From contig MNCI01018314.1 of assembly GCA_015680685.1 (NCBI GenBank), positions 31,496-95,495 of the forward strand: 64,000 nucleotides of DNA, written 5' to 3'. Shown here in pieces: positions 44,098 through 54,694 of the stretch. Each line of letters opens with the position of its first letter. Within the stretch, counting starts at the first letter, position 1. Both the position numbers and the translations under genes were made by a program. This DNA is from Gnetum montanum (lineage: Eukaryota > Streptophyta > Gnetopsida > Gnetales > Gnetaceae). The notes beneath the pieces were generated by a model. The model saw nothing but the letters and a program-made list of their open reading frames with translations, was not told where the DNA came from and searched no databases.

Positions 44098-45826
44098 TGA
44101 AACACCACGAAATTTCAGCTCAACACTTTGAAATGAGAACAATTCAGAGCCTCTCGAGTCTTAAGAAGAAAACTCTCGACTATGACATGGAACTCAAGCC
44201 AGCTTGCTCATGCTATAAAGCTAGCTTGCTCCCAGCTTGAGTGATTCAAAATAGCTTCAAAACAGTGTTAAAATGGCCTGATTTTGAAGGTACGAGTCAC
44301 CCTAAAGGTCCACTAATGGTTACCCCAGGTTCCTAGCTCTTAGAATCCTGATTTCGGGCTAAAAAATACACTATTTTCACTGCTTACGCCTAGCTCACGC
44401 CCAGGTCACGCTGGGGTCATGCTGGAGCATGAGCCCAGCATGACCAAAAAGAAAATGGTCCAAAAAAGTAGTCCTAAGCACAATTTCAACATCAACTCAA
44501 CCCCTAAGGATAGGCAATAGTTCTACTTGTTAACAAGATTCAAGAAAATCAAAGTTCGGGTGTGAAACACAACATTTTGGCTTGGTTATGCCTTGGTCAT
44601 GCTTAGGTCATGCCCAGGTCACACTAGAGTCACGCTAATAGCATGAGCCTAGCGTGAGTTACCAAAATGGCTCAAATCAAGCACAAATAGGCTCAACATT
44701 AGCATCTAGGTGGCCCCCAAAGATAGGCAATAGTTACACTTGAAGGAAAAGCCTCGAAAATCAAGATTTGATGCGAAATGAATCATTCCAACCAGCTCAC
44801 ACCTAACTCATGCCCAACTCATGCTCAGCTCATGCCTAGCTCATGCCTAGGTCATGCCCAGGTCACGCTGACAGCGTGAGCCTAGCGTGAGCTGCGAAAA
44901 GTGGCCTAGAGCATTTCAGACACACACCGAAGACACGCCAAGGCAAGATCAACTCATGTTGACAACCTTGATGAAACAAAAAACATTTCAAATAGCCATA
45001 GAACCTCTCAAATCAACGTCCTGCAGCAGTTGATCCAAGAGACCATGAAGTTCCAAGCAAGCCAGAGTCAAATCTGAATTGTAAATTTTCATTGTAAGCT
45101 TCACCATTTGTGAGCTTGTCAAGCTCTTATGCTACTTCCATGAGCGTAAGCTAGCTTATGTTGTAAGATACAGTGCACCTGGTCTAGAATGTAGTTGCCC
45201 ACATACACCTGTCATGTTATCAATTTTTCTCTCATCTCACAGCCATTGATTCCATTCAATCCGACTCTCAAGCCTAGAAAAATGTACAAATACCCTATTC
45301 ATTGACATAAACGGGGTGGGAAAAAATTTGAAGCAAGAAAAATAAGCAATCTTGAGCCCAGATGCACATGATTCCCAGCACCTGTAAACACCTCACATCG
45401 GAGCTTAACATTAGACTTTCAACGCAACTACATTTTGACTGGTGCACATCTTGTTGATTAACACAACATTGTTCATTATTTTCCATCCATTGGTTGTTCT
45501 GAATTATTGTTTGCATTGTTCTGTTCATTGCATGTTCCTCCATACATTCTATTTTCATTACGTTTCATTACATTTTGTTACACTCTGTTACATTTCATTA
45601 CGTTACATTATTTTCTCTATTTTACATTTTGTGACAATAACCCCAACGCAAGTAATAGCATACGTGTGGTGAAGTTCTTGGTTGATCTACGTGCAGACCC
45701 TCCAAGTTACTCTACCTTCATTTTTCTAGCATGCCCTCACGTAAAGGCAGGGCCGTTTGTATCTCTTCGGAGGTATTTTGATGTTCGTTTTCCTCCAGCC
45801 TTATGTCGACGATTTCGGATAGTACA
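44098..45826 (+). repeat. 3' LTR of element C
   Basis: 1729 bp, TGAAACACCACGAAATTTCA to GGATAGTACA, collinear with 26346-28052 including the CTCACGCC word cluster (here with extra copies near 44800-44870) and the CATTACGTTT repeats. Confidence 0.95.
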
Positions 45827-45831
45827 CCCCT
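45827..45831. repeat. Target-site duplication of element C (right copy)
   Basis: CCCCT, partner of ACCCT at 26341-26345. Confidence 0.75.
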
Positions 45832-47127
45832 TCCCATTGTATTTCGTGAAGTGGGGGAGTGACATCCCTGGGGATAACGTTAATGCAGGGATTGTTGGGC
45901 TGATGGGATTGTCCTGGTAAATTCCATGACTTGTATAGTATCATACTTGATAGCCTTGAGGCATTTTATTTCCTCAGTAAGGGTTTGGATAAGCTGGAAT
46001 GCTTGATCTAGACTTGGGGATGATGTAGATGTTTGGGGAACTGATAGAGCAGCTTCCATCTATGGGGTGGTAGGGGCAGCAACATGGCCCACTAGCAGTG
46101 CCATTGAGATGGACCCTATGAGCAGTGCTACTTGTCTTGTCCACCATCCGGTAGGTGGTGCCATTGAAGCAGCAACTGCGGGTTGTGCTGTGGGATAGGC
46201 TGCTTGTGTTGTTGGTGGAACAGACCATAATCCTATGCTGGGTTGTACCATTTGTGAGGCTTGATAGGTTTGATGGGGAATGTAGTGAGACATCTACGAT
46301 GGTAGCATAGCAGGAGGAGAAGTGAATGGGATCCACCATGTGGACGGGCCTGGGCCCACCATTGATAGTGGGATAGGTGTAAATGCAAGAATGGAAGCAA
46401 AAGCTGCATATGACTACGAGGTAGGTACGATGTGAATGTAAGGCAAGGTAGCCGTGGTTGGTTTTTGTTGTGAAGCAAAAAAGGATTGATGAGTGATTTG
46501 TGAAGGAATAGTGATTGAGGTTGAGATAGGGACGTGGGTGTGTTGATATGCCAAGGGCGTGGTACAGCTACCCATGACAGGTGGAATCGTAGGCTGCAAT
46601 GGCGCAACCGTGATCCTAAAGGGAGCAATGATAGACAACAGGTTAGTCCAGAAGGATTGGATAGGAGGGATGGTGGCTGGGTTGGTTTGAACTTCCCCAT
46701 AAAATTGGGAATCCAGTTCCTCCTGTCCATCCTGGAAAGCCTCGTCCTAGTGAGACGCTATGTCTTATGCTTCACCAGGCCTAGACAACCATATTAGCTA
46801 CTCTAGGATCCACTAATGTGATTGCGTTAAAGGAAAGGAAGTGCCTGGAGTGGGAGAAAATTCCTTCCCATTGCAATAAGCGAACTCAAAGTTACACTTC
46901 TCTTCAAGTTCTTGTGCATATAAGGGTAGATTCACCTACACCTTAGCGCAGAGAAAGTTATATCGTTCGTATTGTTGGGCCAAGCCCTCAGGTCCCCAGT
47001 TTTGGATCCTAAGGGATCGATGTGGCCCCAGCACTAGGCTGGGTGGTTGCTTGGCCCCTGTAGTGACTTGAATCAGAACAAGACCCTCAAGGTTAGCGCT
47101 AGCAAGAGCGGTAGTTGAAGAAGTCAT
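45832..47127 (-). pseudogene. gag of element B, N-terminal part
   Basis: The start at ATG 47127 (MTSSTTALASANLEGLVLIQ) aligns with A and C gag starts. It contains PPSLVLGPHRSLRIQNWGPE, YNFLCAKV, a long Pro/Ser/Thr-rich region (46700-46060) and a helical stretch (FQLIQTLTEEIKCLKAIKYD) just before the C insertion. In-frame stops. It continues at 26340. Confidence 0.85.
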
Positions 47128-47510
47128 TGTTGTAAAGCTAAAAGGGATGCAAACATGGGAAACTAGAAGATCTAATGGCGATCTAAGGCTTTGTCCTGTA
47201 GGATTCCAGAAGAACCGTCGAAGCAACCGATTTGCACCACATGGTGCGTAAAAAACCACAAAAATGATGTAGCATTTACGCTAGCGTGTATTGAGGTACA
47301 AAGAGTGTGTAGGACTACGATGAAACCAGGGGATCAAATGGCGATTGAAGGCTTTATGTCTTGTAGGGTTCCGAAGGAATGGTCTAAGCGATCAATCTGT
47401 ACCACACGATGCGTAAACAACTACAAAAGGGTGTCAAGTTTATGCTAGTGTGTGTCGGGTTACAGAATGCATACAAGACTACCATAAAACATGGAAAGGG
47501 CACCAAAAGG
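47128..47510 (-). other. 5' leader of element B
   Basis: About 380 bp between primer site and gag start. No repeat array such as that of C; a direct repetition of about 150 bp is visible (47185-47300 versus 47330-47450). Confidence 0.6.
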
Positions 47511-47528
47511 CCCTCCTTCTAACACCAA
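47511..47528 (-). other. Primer binding site of element B
   Basis: On the minus strand TTGGTGTTAGAAGGAGGG, 10 bp inside the 5' LTR end. Confidence 0.8.
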
Positions 47529-47538
47529 AAAACTATAG

Positions 47539-49280
47539 CAACCAAAAACGTCGGTGGCTGGAAACACTGAGAGGTCGTCGGTTAGACAATCTTAACCCCG
47601 GATCTGTGTGAGAGTCGTGTTGGATAAAATGGAAATGGGACACCCTGAATGGTTTGGTCTTTCAGACAGGGACTTAGTCGATGTCTCTAAACCTTTTTTA
47701 GACGTTTGATTTGAAAAAAAATTCTTATAGCGTAAAATAATAATTTTTAAATGCAAGGAAATGAAAATAATGTAAAATGCAATGACAAGTAGGAAAACAA
47801 AGTAAACTAGAGTTAAGAAAATGCACCACTTCAAGATTATGGTTTTACTTTGTCAAGGTGGATACAATTGATTGTGCAACATTGGGAAGCATAGAGATCC
47901 CAAAAGTAACCAGGACATTCAAAAGCAAGCCAACAATGTGCTTGAACGTGGACTTAAGAGTCAACAATGCAAAAATGCTACAAGGCCAACTAGGTTAGCT
48001 AGAACAGAGGGGGCTTGTTTTACCAACTACTAATAGAATGTGCTAATTGTTCAAGTTTGCCAACCTTTGAACCAACACAAATTTATCCAATAAGCAAAAA
48101 TTTTGCCAACTGCTTAATTTTGCCAAGCTGTTTGATTTGCCCACTTGCCAACTTGCCAACAACTACTTAAATTTGTCAATCCTTTGAGCGTTGCTTGTCG
48201 AGGTATTTATAGTGCTAGGAGGTTGCAAGAAATGAGCCTTGGATAACATGTGTCCTGGACCCACAAGATGTTGACGTGTCTATACTACATGAACATGTAG
48301 AGATGGTCATGAACCTGCCACGCTGTAATTATGTTGTCAAAACTGGAGATGCATGCTAGCGATGTAAACGAGTGAAGCGCATTGATGTAGCGTAGCTGCC
48401 TGCTACGCTGTGTTATGCTTTGGAGCGTAGCATGTTGGGGTGGCATAGCAGCTTGCTATGCTATGCTACGCTATGCAGCGTAGCATAGTGTAGCCACTAG
48501 TTCGAGGAAGAAATTCTCGTTGGAGCTAATTGCATGTGTTGGAAGCCTTTGAAGTATTTTGATTGTTCCGCATGTTTGCTACGCTATGCTACGTTGTGTA
48601 GTAGCTAGCCTTAACTGCGATAATGCTGATAATCTACAACCTTTTTTCTTTGCAATGTGAAGCCTTTGAACTTGTTGATCCTATATTGTGAGATGCTTTT
48701 TGTCATTCTTGCATCATTGCTACACTGTGCTACGCTATGCAGCATAGCATAGCGTAGCAGCCAACATAGCCTACTTTTTGCTAAATTTGCCACTTTCTGG
48801 TAGAAGGAGCCTTGCTAAAGGACTTGGAGTCAAGCAAGGCAACTAGTTTTGAAGGTCAGAGGTGCTTGCCGACTGCAATTGGAATCACTAAGTAAGATGG
48901 GCCTTTATGTCTTGCTTTTGCTATGCTGTGCTACACTGTGCAACATAGCACAACATAGCACTTTTTCTTGCAATAGTTCATAGTTGATTGTCTGAACAAC
49001 TATCCTCCAAGGCCTACTACACTACATAGCGTAGCGTAGCGTAGCAAACTTCTTTGACTAGAAAACTTGCCAAACTGTTTCATGCATCCTAAGCATCATC
49101 GACAACCCTCAACATGCTTTCTGAGTGAATGTCAGGTGGGTGAATTATCTGGGTTAGATAGTATGAACTTAGAGCATCCATTTCCTGCTAAAAGGTCATG
49201 AGGATACACTTGTGGGAATGTTTGCCTTAGCCTCAAGACCCTGGTGAAGCAAGAATACCTTGAAAATTTAGGGTGTTTCA
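47539..49280 (-). repeat. 5' LTR of element B
   Basis: 1742 bp, collinear with 10725-12463. Minus-strand start TGAAACACCC; the end TG/CA is mutated to CAACC at 47539. TATA box and palindromes as in the partner. Confidence 0.95.
48204..48212 (-). promoter_or_regulatory. LTR TATA box, element B 5' LTR
   Basis: CACTATAAATACCTCG on the minus strand; this is the copy that would drive gag-pol of B. Confidence 0.65.
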
Positions 49281-49285
49281 TGTAG
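49281..49285. repeat. Target-site duplication of element B (right copy)
   Basis: TGTAG, identical to 10720-10724. Confidence 0.85.
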
Positions 49286-52024
49286 CAGTATCAACTATTG
49301 ATGATGAGGGGGTGTAGGCATTGAGGATGAGCGGGTAGGCTTTGGGGGACTTGATGCGGTACATTCCTTGGCCATCTTATCTATCGGATGCCCTTGCCCT
49401 TTTTTTGAATGGAGAGGTTGTGGTGCTATTTTATATTAACTCTATGTGGCAGGGACAGTTGAGGGTTTTGGCCCCCTAATGACAAATGGAGTTTGTGATG
49501 TTAACGCAGGTGACAACGTAGTTTTGACCACGAAGGGTGCAGGGGCGGATGCCTGAGGGGGAACCTTGAGGAAAAATGGTTATTGTGGCATCCTTTTTAC
49601 TGTTGTTGATGTCGCTACGTTATGTTGAGGCACATGAATCACAAATGGTTGATATGATGATTCTAGGTTACTGTCGACACCAATTGTGTTGATGAAATAC
49701 CCCGCATTGTTGGCATTGAGGGGGTCCTTGTAGATGTGCATGGATTGATTTTCAGGGCGGATAGGGTTGCTTTCATCCAGAAGTAACTTCCCCTAATCAA
49801 TCATTCATTGGATGTCATCTTTTAATGCTAGACAGTAATTTGTGTCATGACCACAAAGTTGATGGTAGTCACAGAACTGTTCCAGGTAGAAGTTCTTAGG
49901 AATTGGTGGCTCGTTAGGCATGGCCAAGGAGGGGTTCCTAAGAAGTTTGTAGTATTGTTGATGCCATTTGGTCACCTCTTTGAACATCCGCTTATGCTGA
50001 ATATACCCAGCCTCCAACAATTACTTTAGAAGTTTTGAAGGCTTAACGGGTAGAGGAGTGTATTTGGAGTAGTCTTTACACTTGAAGTTGGGTTTAGGCT
50101 AGGTAGATGCCTCTGGTGTTGATGTTGAGGGTTGGGTAGCATTGTTTAAGCTAGGCATGGGGTTAGTCGATGTTGTGGCCACATTTTTGTTGTTGTTGTT
50201 GTTGGGTTTGGCCTCATTTGCAACGATGGCCACTGTGGCTGTCACGGCCTTAACCTTCTCTTTGTTCTTTTTAGCGTATGTATTTTTGTACACAACATAG
50301 GCTAGGTATTTACTAGCTTCAACCATGTCTTGGATGCTCTTCGTCTAGGCAAAAGCTTGACTGAGAGAGCATGGGGCTAAGTAGTACAATTTTGACTTAA
50401 TAAATTCATTTACCATCCCCTTAAAGATAGCCAACAGATGGGCCTCTACGATAGGCTCATGGATCTCATTCAGGGTAGTACTCCACTGCTGTATAAACTT
50501 TTGAACAGACTCTAGAAGGTCTTGCTTGACGCTCATCAACTAATCTAGTGTGAATTTTAGCTTTAAGTTGTACTTGAAGCAGGTCACAAACTGAGTTAGC
50601 AGTTCCTCTAGAGTTGAGATGGAGGCATGTAGAAGCGCGCGATACCAGTCTAAAGCTTTGCCCATCAGAGACATAGCAAACATATGGATAATAGTGTGTG
50701 GTCACTATTGCAACAACAAAGATTCAGATCTAAATGTGATTAGATGTGCATTGGGATCTCCCTCCCCATTGTATTTTGTGAATCAACGTGAGCATGGGAA
50801 CGATCAAGTTGATGGGGTTATCATGGTAAAAATCCATGACTTGCACTATGTTAGAAGCAGCAGCTTTGAGATGTTTAATCTCTTCAGTGAGGGTGTGGAT
50901 AAGTTGGAATACTTGGTATAGACCTAGGGACAATGTAGACAGTTGTGGGATTGCAGGGGTGACCATCGTTGGTGATGTTGTAAGGGTAGTGGCCTGGCTC
51001 ATAGGGGGTATGGTTGGGGCTACTCTTGCAAAGGGTGTTGCCTATGTAGTCCACCACCCAGTGGGTGGTGTTGTTGAAGTGTTGGCTGCTAGCGATGCCA
51101 TAGGGTTAGTCACTTATATGATTGATGGGGCAGACCATAGTCCTATGCTTGGTTGTATCATCTGCGAGACTTGCTATGCTTGGTGGTAAACGTAGTGTGA
51201 CATCTGGGAGGATTGCAAAATAGGGAGAGAAGTGGTTGAGGACCACCACATGGTTGGGGGCAGGGCTGCCGCTAATGGTAGGATAGGCACAGATGATGGA
51301 ATGAGGGTGGAAACTCCATGCAGCTGTGAGGTAGGCATAATGTGCACATATGGCAATGTAGTTGTGACTGACATTTGGTACGATGACAAGATAGAATGAG
51401 GGGGGAGGGTGCCTAGGAATGAAATTGAAGGGACGATGTGTTGGTACACTGAGGGTACTGGATGACTGCCCATGGCTAATGAAAGTATAGGTTGTGGCAG
51501 AGTCATGGTAATCATAAAAGGGGAAGATGAAAAAAGTAGGTTTGATTGGAAGACCATAGTGGGAGGGATAGTCACAGGGTAAGTCTGGCCACCACCCTCG
51601 GATTGGGAGTCCAAGTCTTCTTACCCATCCTGAATGCTTTATCGTAATGGAATGCTATGTCCCACTATTCCCTAGACTTACTCATTTGTATGAGTTGGTT
51701 CAAGACCCATTGATATGATTTGGTCAACAAGATAATGATATCAGGGGTGGGGATAAATTCCCTCCCGTTCCGATGAAGAAACTTGAAGTTACATTTGTCT
51801 TCGGGTTCTTGGTGATTCAAGGGTAGATTTTCCTTGATATTTGCGCAGAGGAAGTCATAAAATTTTGCATCTTGGGAAAATAACTTAGGTGATAGATGTT
51901 GGATCCTAAGAGATTGGTGTGGTGCCAGCACTAGACTAGGTGGTCACTCGGCACCTATGGTGCTTTGAGTCGATAAATGAACCTCAAGGTTCGAGGTGGG
52001 AGCTACAGCTATTGACAGAATCAT
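49286..52024 (-). pseudogene. gag of element A, 5' and central part
   Basis: The start at ATG 52024 (MILSIAVAPTSNLEVHLSTQ) is followed by PPSLVLAPHQSLRIQHLSPK and CNFKFLHRNGREFIPTPDII. Next are a Pro/Ser/Thr-rich region (51614-51174), a helical stretch (FQLIHTLTEEIKHLKAAASN) and the capsid block (50750-50350). The nucleocapsid-like FCDYHQLCGHDTNYCLALKD lies near 49860, then Pro-rich PFVIRG-type segments. Element B interrupts it at 49285/10720. This gag is uninterrupted at the spot where C entered B's gag, so it is the control for that junction. Confidence 0.88.
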
Positions 52025-52243
52025 TTTGCATGATTAAAGGGAGGTTGCAAATGAGAAACACATAAATCAATAGGTGATCAGAGGATTTTCATCCTACCAG
52101 GTTCCAAAGGAACCATCGTTGCGACTAGTCTACACCACACAATGCATAAAAAATCGCGAGGGTGTCACATTTACGCTAATGGGTGATGGGGTACAGATAG
52201 CATGTAGGACTACTCAAAGGACAGAGAAAGGACACGGAAAAGG
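52025..52243 (-). other. 5' leader of element A
   Basis: Short leader between primer site and gag; partly alignable with B's leader. No other feature. Confidence 0.55.
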
Positions 52244-52261
52244 CCCTCCTTCTAGCGCCAA
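52244..52261 (-). other. Primer binding site of element A
   Basis: On the minus strand TTGGCGCTAGAAGGAGGG; the least mutated of the three visible primer sites. Confidence 0.82.
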
Positions 52262-52814
52262 AAAATATTGCGACTGAAAACGTCAGTGGATGGAACACTG
52301 AGAGGTTGTTGGGTGAAATGTTTAACCCCAAATCCGTGCGAGGGCCATGCTGGTGAGAAACGAAAGTAGGGTGCCCTGAATGGTCTAGTCAATCAGACAA
52401 GGACTTAATCGGTATATCTTAACCTTTTGTAAATGTTTATCTCAGAAGCAAGGCACGTGAAGTTAATCGATGATCAATAAATGTAAAGTGTTGAAAATAA
52501 TGTAAAACAACGATGATAGTAAGCAAATAGTAAAATAGAATTGGGTGAGAAAGTGCACCATCCAAGGTCACAAGTTTGATCCTATGCTTTGCTACAAGGT
52601 GTACAATAGATCAAGGAACACAAATGAAACACAACTTACATAGAGTAGTATGATCTCTAATCTCTAAACTGTAGAGCCAACCAGCAAACTCAAAGCCAAC
52701 TAGAGTGCTAAAACATTGCCAACTATGTTCTCCAAAAGCCAACTTAAAAGCCAATCACTACCAAAAGCCAAGCCAACAGCCAATAGCCAACCCCTTGAGC
52801 ATTGTTTGTTGGGG

Positions 52815-52823
52815 TATTTATAG
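52815..52823 (-). promoter_or_regulatory. LTR TATA box, element A
   Basis: CCCTATAAATACCCC on the minus strand, same context as in B. Confidence 0.65.
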
Positions 52824-53253
52824 GGCTAGTAGTAAGAGAAAAATTTGGTCTAGATGCCATGTGTCCTGGGCCCCACAAGGTGCAAACATGTCTGTACTAT
52901 GTAGGTATACAATGCTAGAGGTGAGCTTTGCTATGCTGTGACCATACTGCTGAAATTGCATGTGCCAAAGTCCAGTGTGCCAACAACGCAAGCAAAAATG
53001 GAGCCTATGCTCTGGGACTACATCTTCCCTACTCTTACAAGCAAGGTCAAGCGTAGGAACAAATTTTTTAGGGATTGACCAGGAGTATGAAAAATGTAGC
53101 AAACTTGCTGATTTTGTTTGCCAAAGAGATATCAAGGCGAGAATAATCATTACCAACAAGTTATAGAGGTAATCATAGACATCTTGATGCCTCCATGCCA
53201 GTCTTGCACTACCCATGCTGTTCAGCACATTGGCATAGCATAAGTAACTACTC

Positions 53254-53295
53254 GCTATGCTATGCTACACTATGTAGTGTAGCATAGCGTAGCCA
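53254..53295. repeat. Large palindrome in A LTR
   Basis: GCTATGCTATGCTACACTA followed by TGTAGTGTAGCATAGCGTAGC, an almost perfect inverted repeat; another is at 53447-53487. Confidence 0.88.
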
Positions 53296-54117
53296 CTAGT
53301 TTTGATAGAAAACTTGTGTAGGAGCCAAGAGCATTTGTGTGAGGCTTGGTCAGGCAAATGACTTCTACTTTTGTCCTTCATGCCAGAAAGCCTTCGAACT
53401 TGCTGAATTTATCTTTGGAACATTTCTGCTATTTTTTGCATCGTTGCTATGCTGTGCTATGCTATGTAGCATAGCATAGTGTAGCAGCCAGTGTATCATG
53501 CTTCCTTGTTCAATCTATCATTTTTTTACCAAGAAACTTTACTTGGAGGGCTAAGTGGGATAACTAGTTTTGAAGGATGAAGCATTGCCAAGTGCAATCT
53601 TCTTGTTGGAGTTACTTGGCAAAGGCGAGCCTTTATACACCTTGTCCCTGTTACTCTCTGCTACGCTGCATAGCGTAGCATCCTACATTGGTGGAGCAAG
53701 TTTGCTTGATGATTTCAACATGGGAAAATGTTTTGAAAGACCAACTTGTCATCAACTTATGTCTTAAACACTTGATTGATCTCTTTGGGGCTTGCTACAC
53801 TGCTCAGCATAGTGTAGCATAGCAGATTTCTATGCTAGAAAAATTGACGAACTATTTTGCTCATCATGAACACTTTCAACAACTCCTAGTGTGGTCTTTG
53901 GATAGATTGTTGACCAAGTCAATTGTCCAATTAGGCAAGCTAGAGAGTCCAGCAGGCCTGTCAACCCTGGAGATAGAAAACTTATTGGACTGTACAGTCT
54001 TTCCTTGGTGCCTACACTATTCTGTAGGCCCATCATGATGTTGCACTTGTGAAAATATTTGCCCAAATTCTAAGACTCTGCTGAAGCATGAGGGTCTTGA
54101 AATTTTATGGTGTTTCA

Positions 54118-54550
54118 CAACCTGGAATGACCTCAAACTATTGCTCTTAATTTCACCATCGGTAGCCCGGAACGGCCTTAAACTATTGCCATGGCCCATA
54201 ATGACCTTAAACTATTACAATGACCTACTATTTTAAACTAGCAATGCATGATCCAAAATGACAATATATGGCCCAAATTGGCCTTAAACTATCATCGTTA
54301 ATCCTATCGCAACCATAAAAGAGATAGCAAAACATGGCCTAGAATGACCTTAAACTATCATTATGGCATGCTATGGCCTTAAATTAGTAGCACATGATCC
54401 AAAATGGCCAAAAACTAGCATTGGCCCTCCTAGTATGGCCTTAAACTAGCATGGGGCCTATCAAGGCTTGAAACTAACAATAAACTCGCTATGGTTTGCA
54501 ATGGCCCAGTATCGCTATGGCTTACAATGGACCAGACTCGCATAAAATCA
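54118..54550 (+). repeat. Minisatellite at the 3' side of the antisense gene (D), split by A
   Basis: About twelve units with GGCCTTAAACTATTGCCATG or ATGACCTTAAACTAT. The array starts directly at the A LTR border, so A entered within it. Confidence 0.85.
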
Positions 54551-54694
54551 TCATATAGGGATAAATGTTTATACATTACACTTTGCAAATAATAATCCAT
54601 AGAAAATGTACTATGCATAGCAATACATAGCATGAATGACATCAGATAGCAAAAATGTAATAAAAAGCCCAATGGGAGGTACATTTGATCATGC

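Larger units (their letters stand above)
26346..45826 (+). mobile_element. Element C: Tat-type Ty3/gypsy retrotransposon, innermost of the nest
   Basis: Complete structure of 19,481 bp: LTR, primer site, repeat-rich leader, gag, PR, minisatellite, antisense gene, RT, two RNase H domains, INT, minisatellite, 3' region, polypurine tract, LTR. It sits in the gag of B. Being innermost it must be the youngest, and its LTRs (about 15 differences in the first 156 bp by hand) look less diverged than the GC-rich part of B's. Pol and gag still carry stops and altered catalytic residues. Its LTRs and 3' region differ from those of A/B, so it is another subfamily. Confidence 0.96.
10725..49280 (-). mobile_element. 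Element B: Tat-type Ty3/gypsy retrotransposon, interrupted by element C
   Basis: Two LTRs in the same orientation (10725-12463 and 47539-49280) bracket, on the minus strand: primer site, gag, PR, antisense gene, RT, two RNase H domains, INT, minisatellite, a small antisense frame and a polypurine tract. A 5-bp duplication TGTAG flanks it. C (26346-45826) sits in its gag. Without C it is about 19.07 kb, very large for Ty3/gypsy and in the Ogre range. It is inserted in the gag of A. Stops throughout pol show it is dead. Confidence 0.95.
1..54117 (-). mobile_element. Element A: Tat-type Ty3/gypsy retrotransposon, interrupted by element B
   Basis: On the minus strand the order is 5' LTR (52271-54117), primer site, gag (52024 down to 49286, then 10719 to about 10300), PR, an antisense gene, RT, RNase H, second RNase H and INT ending at 1469, then 3' repeats. 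The 3' LTR is not in the window: by alignment with B it should begin within a few tens of bases left of position 1. B (10725-49280) splits its gag. The right flank (54118 on) is the minisatellite of element D, so A is inserted in D. About 15.5 kb of A itself is visible. All reading frames carry stops. Confidence 0.9.
52271..54117 (-). repeat. 5' LTR of element A
   Basis: 1847 bp. Minus-strand start TGAAACACCATAAAATTTCA, end near CAGTCGCAATA. Related to the B LTRs over its length, with the same TATA position and palindromes. The partner LTR lies left of the window. Confidence 0.9.
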
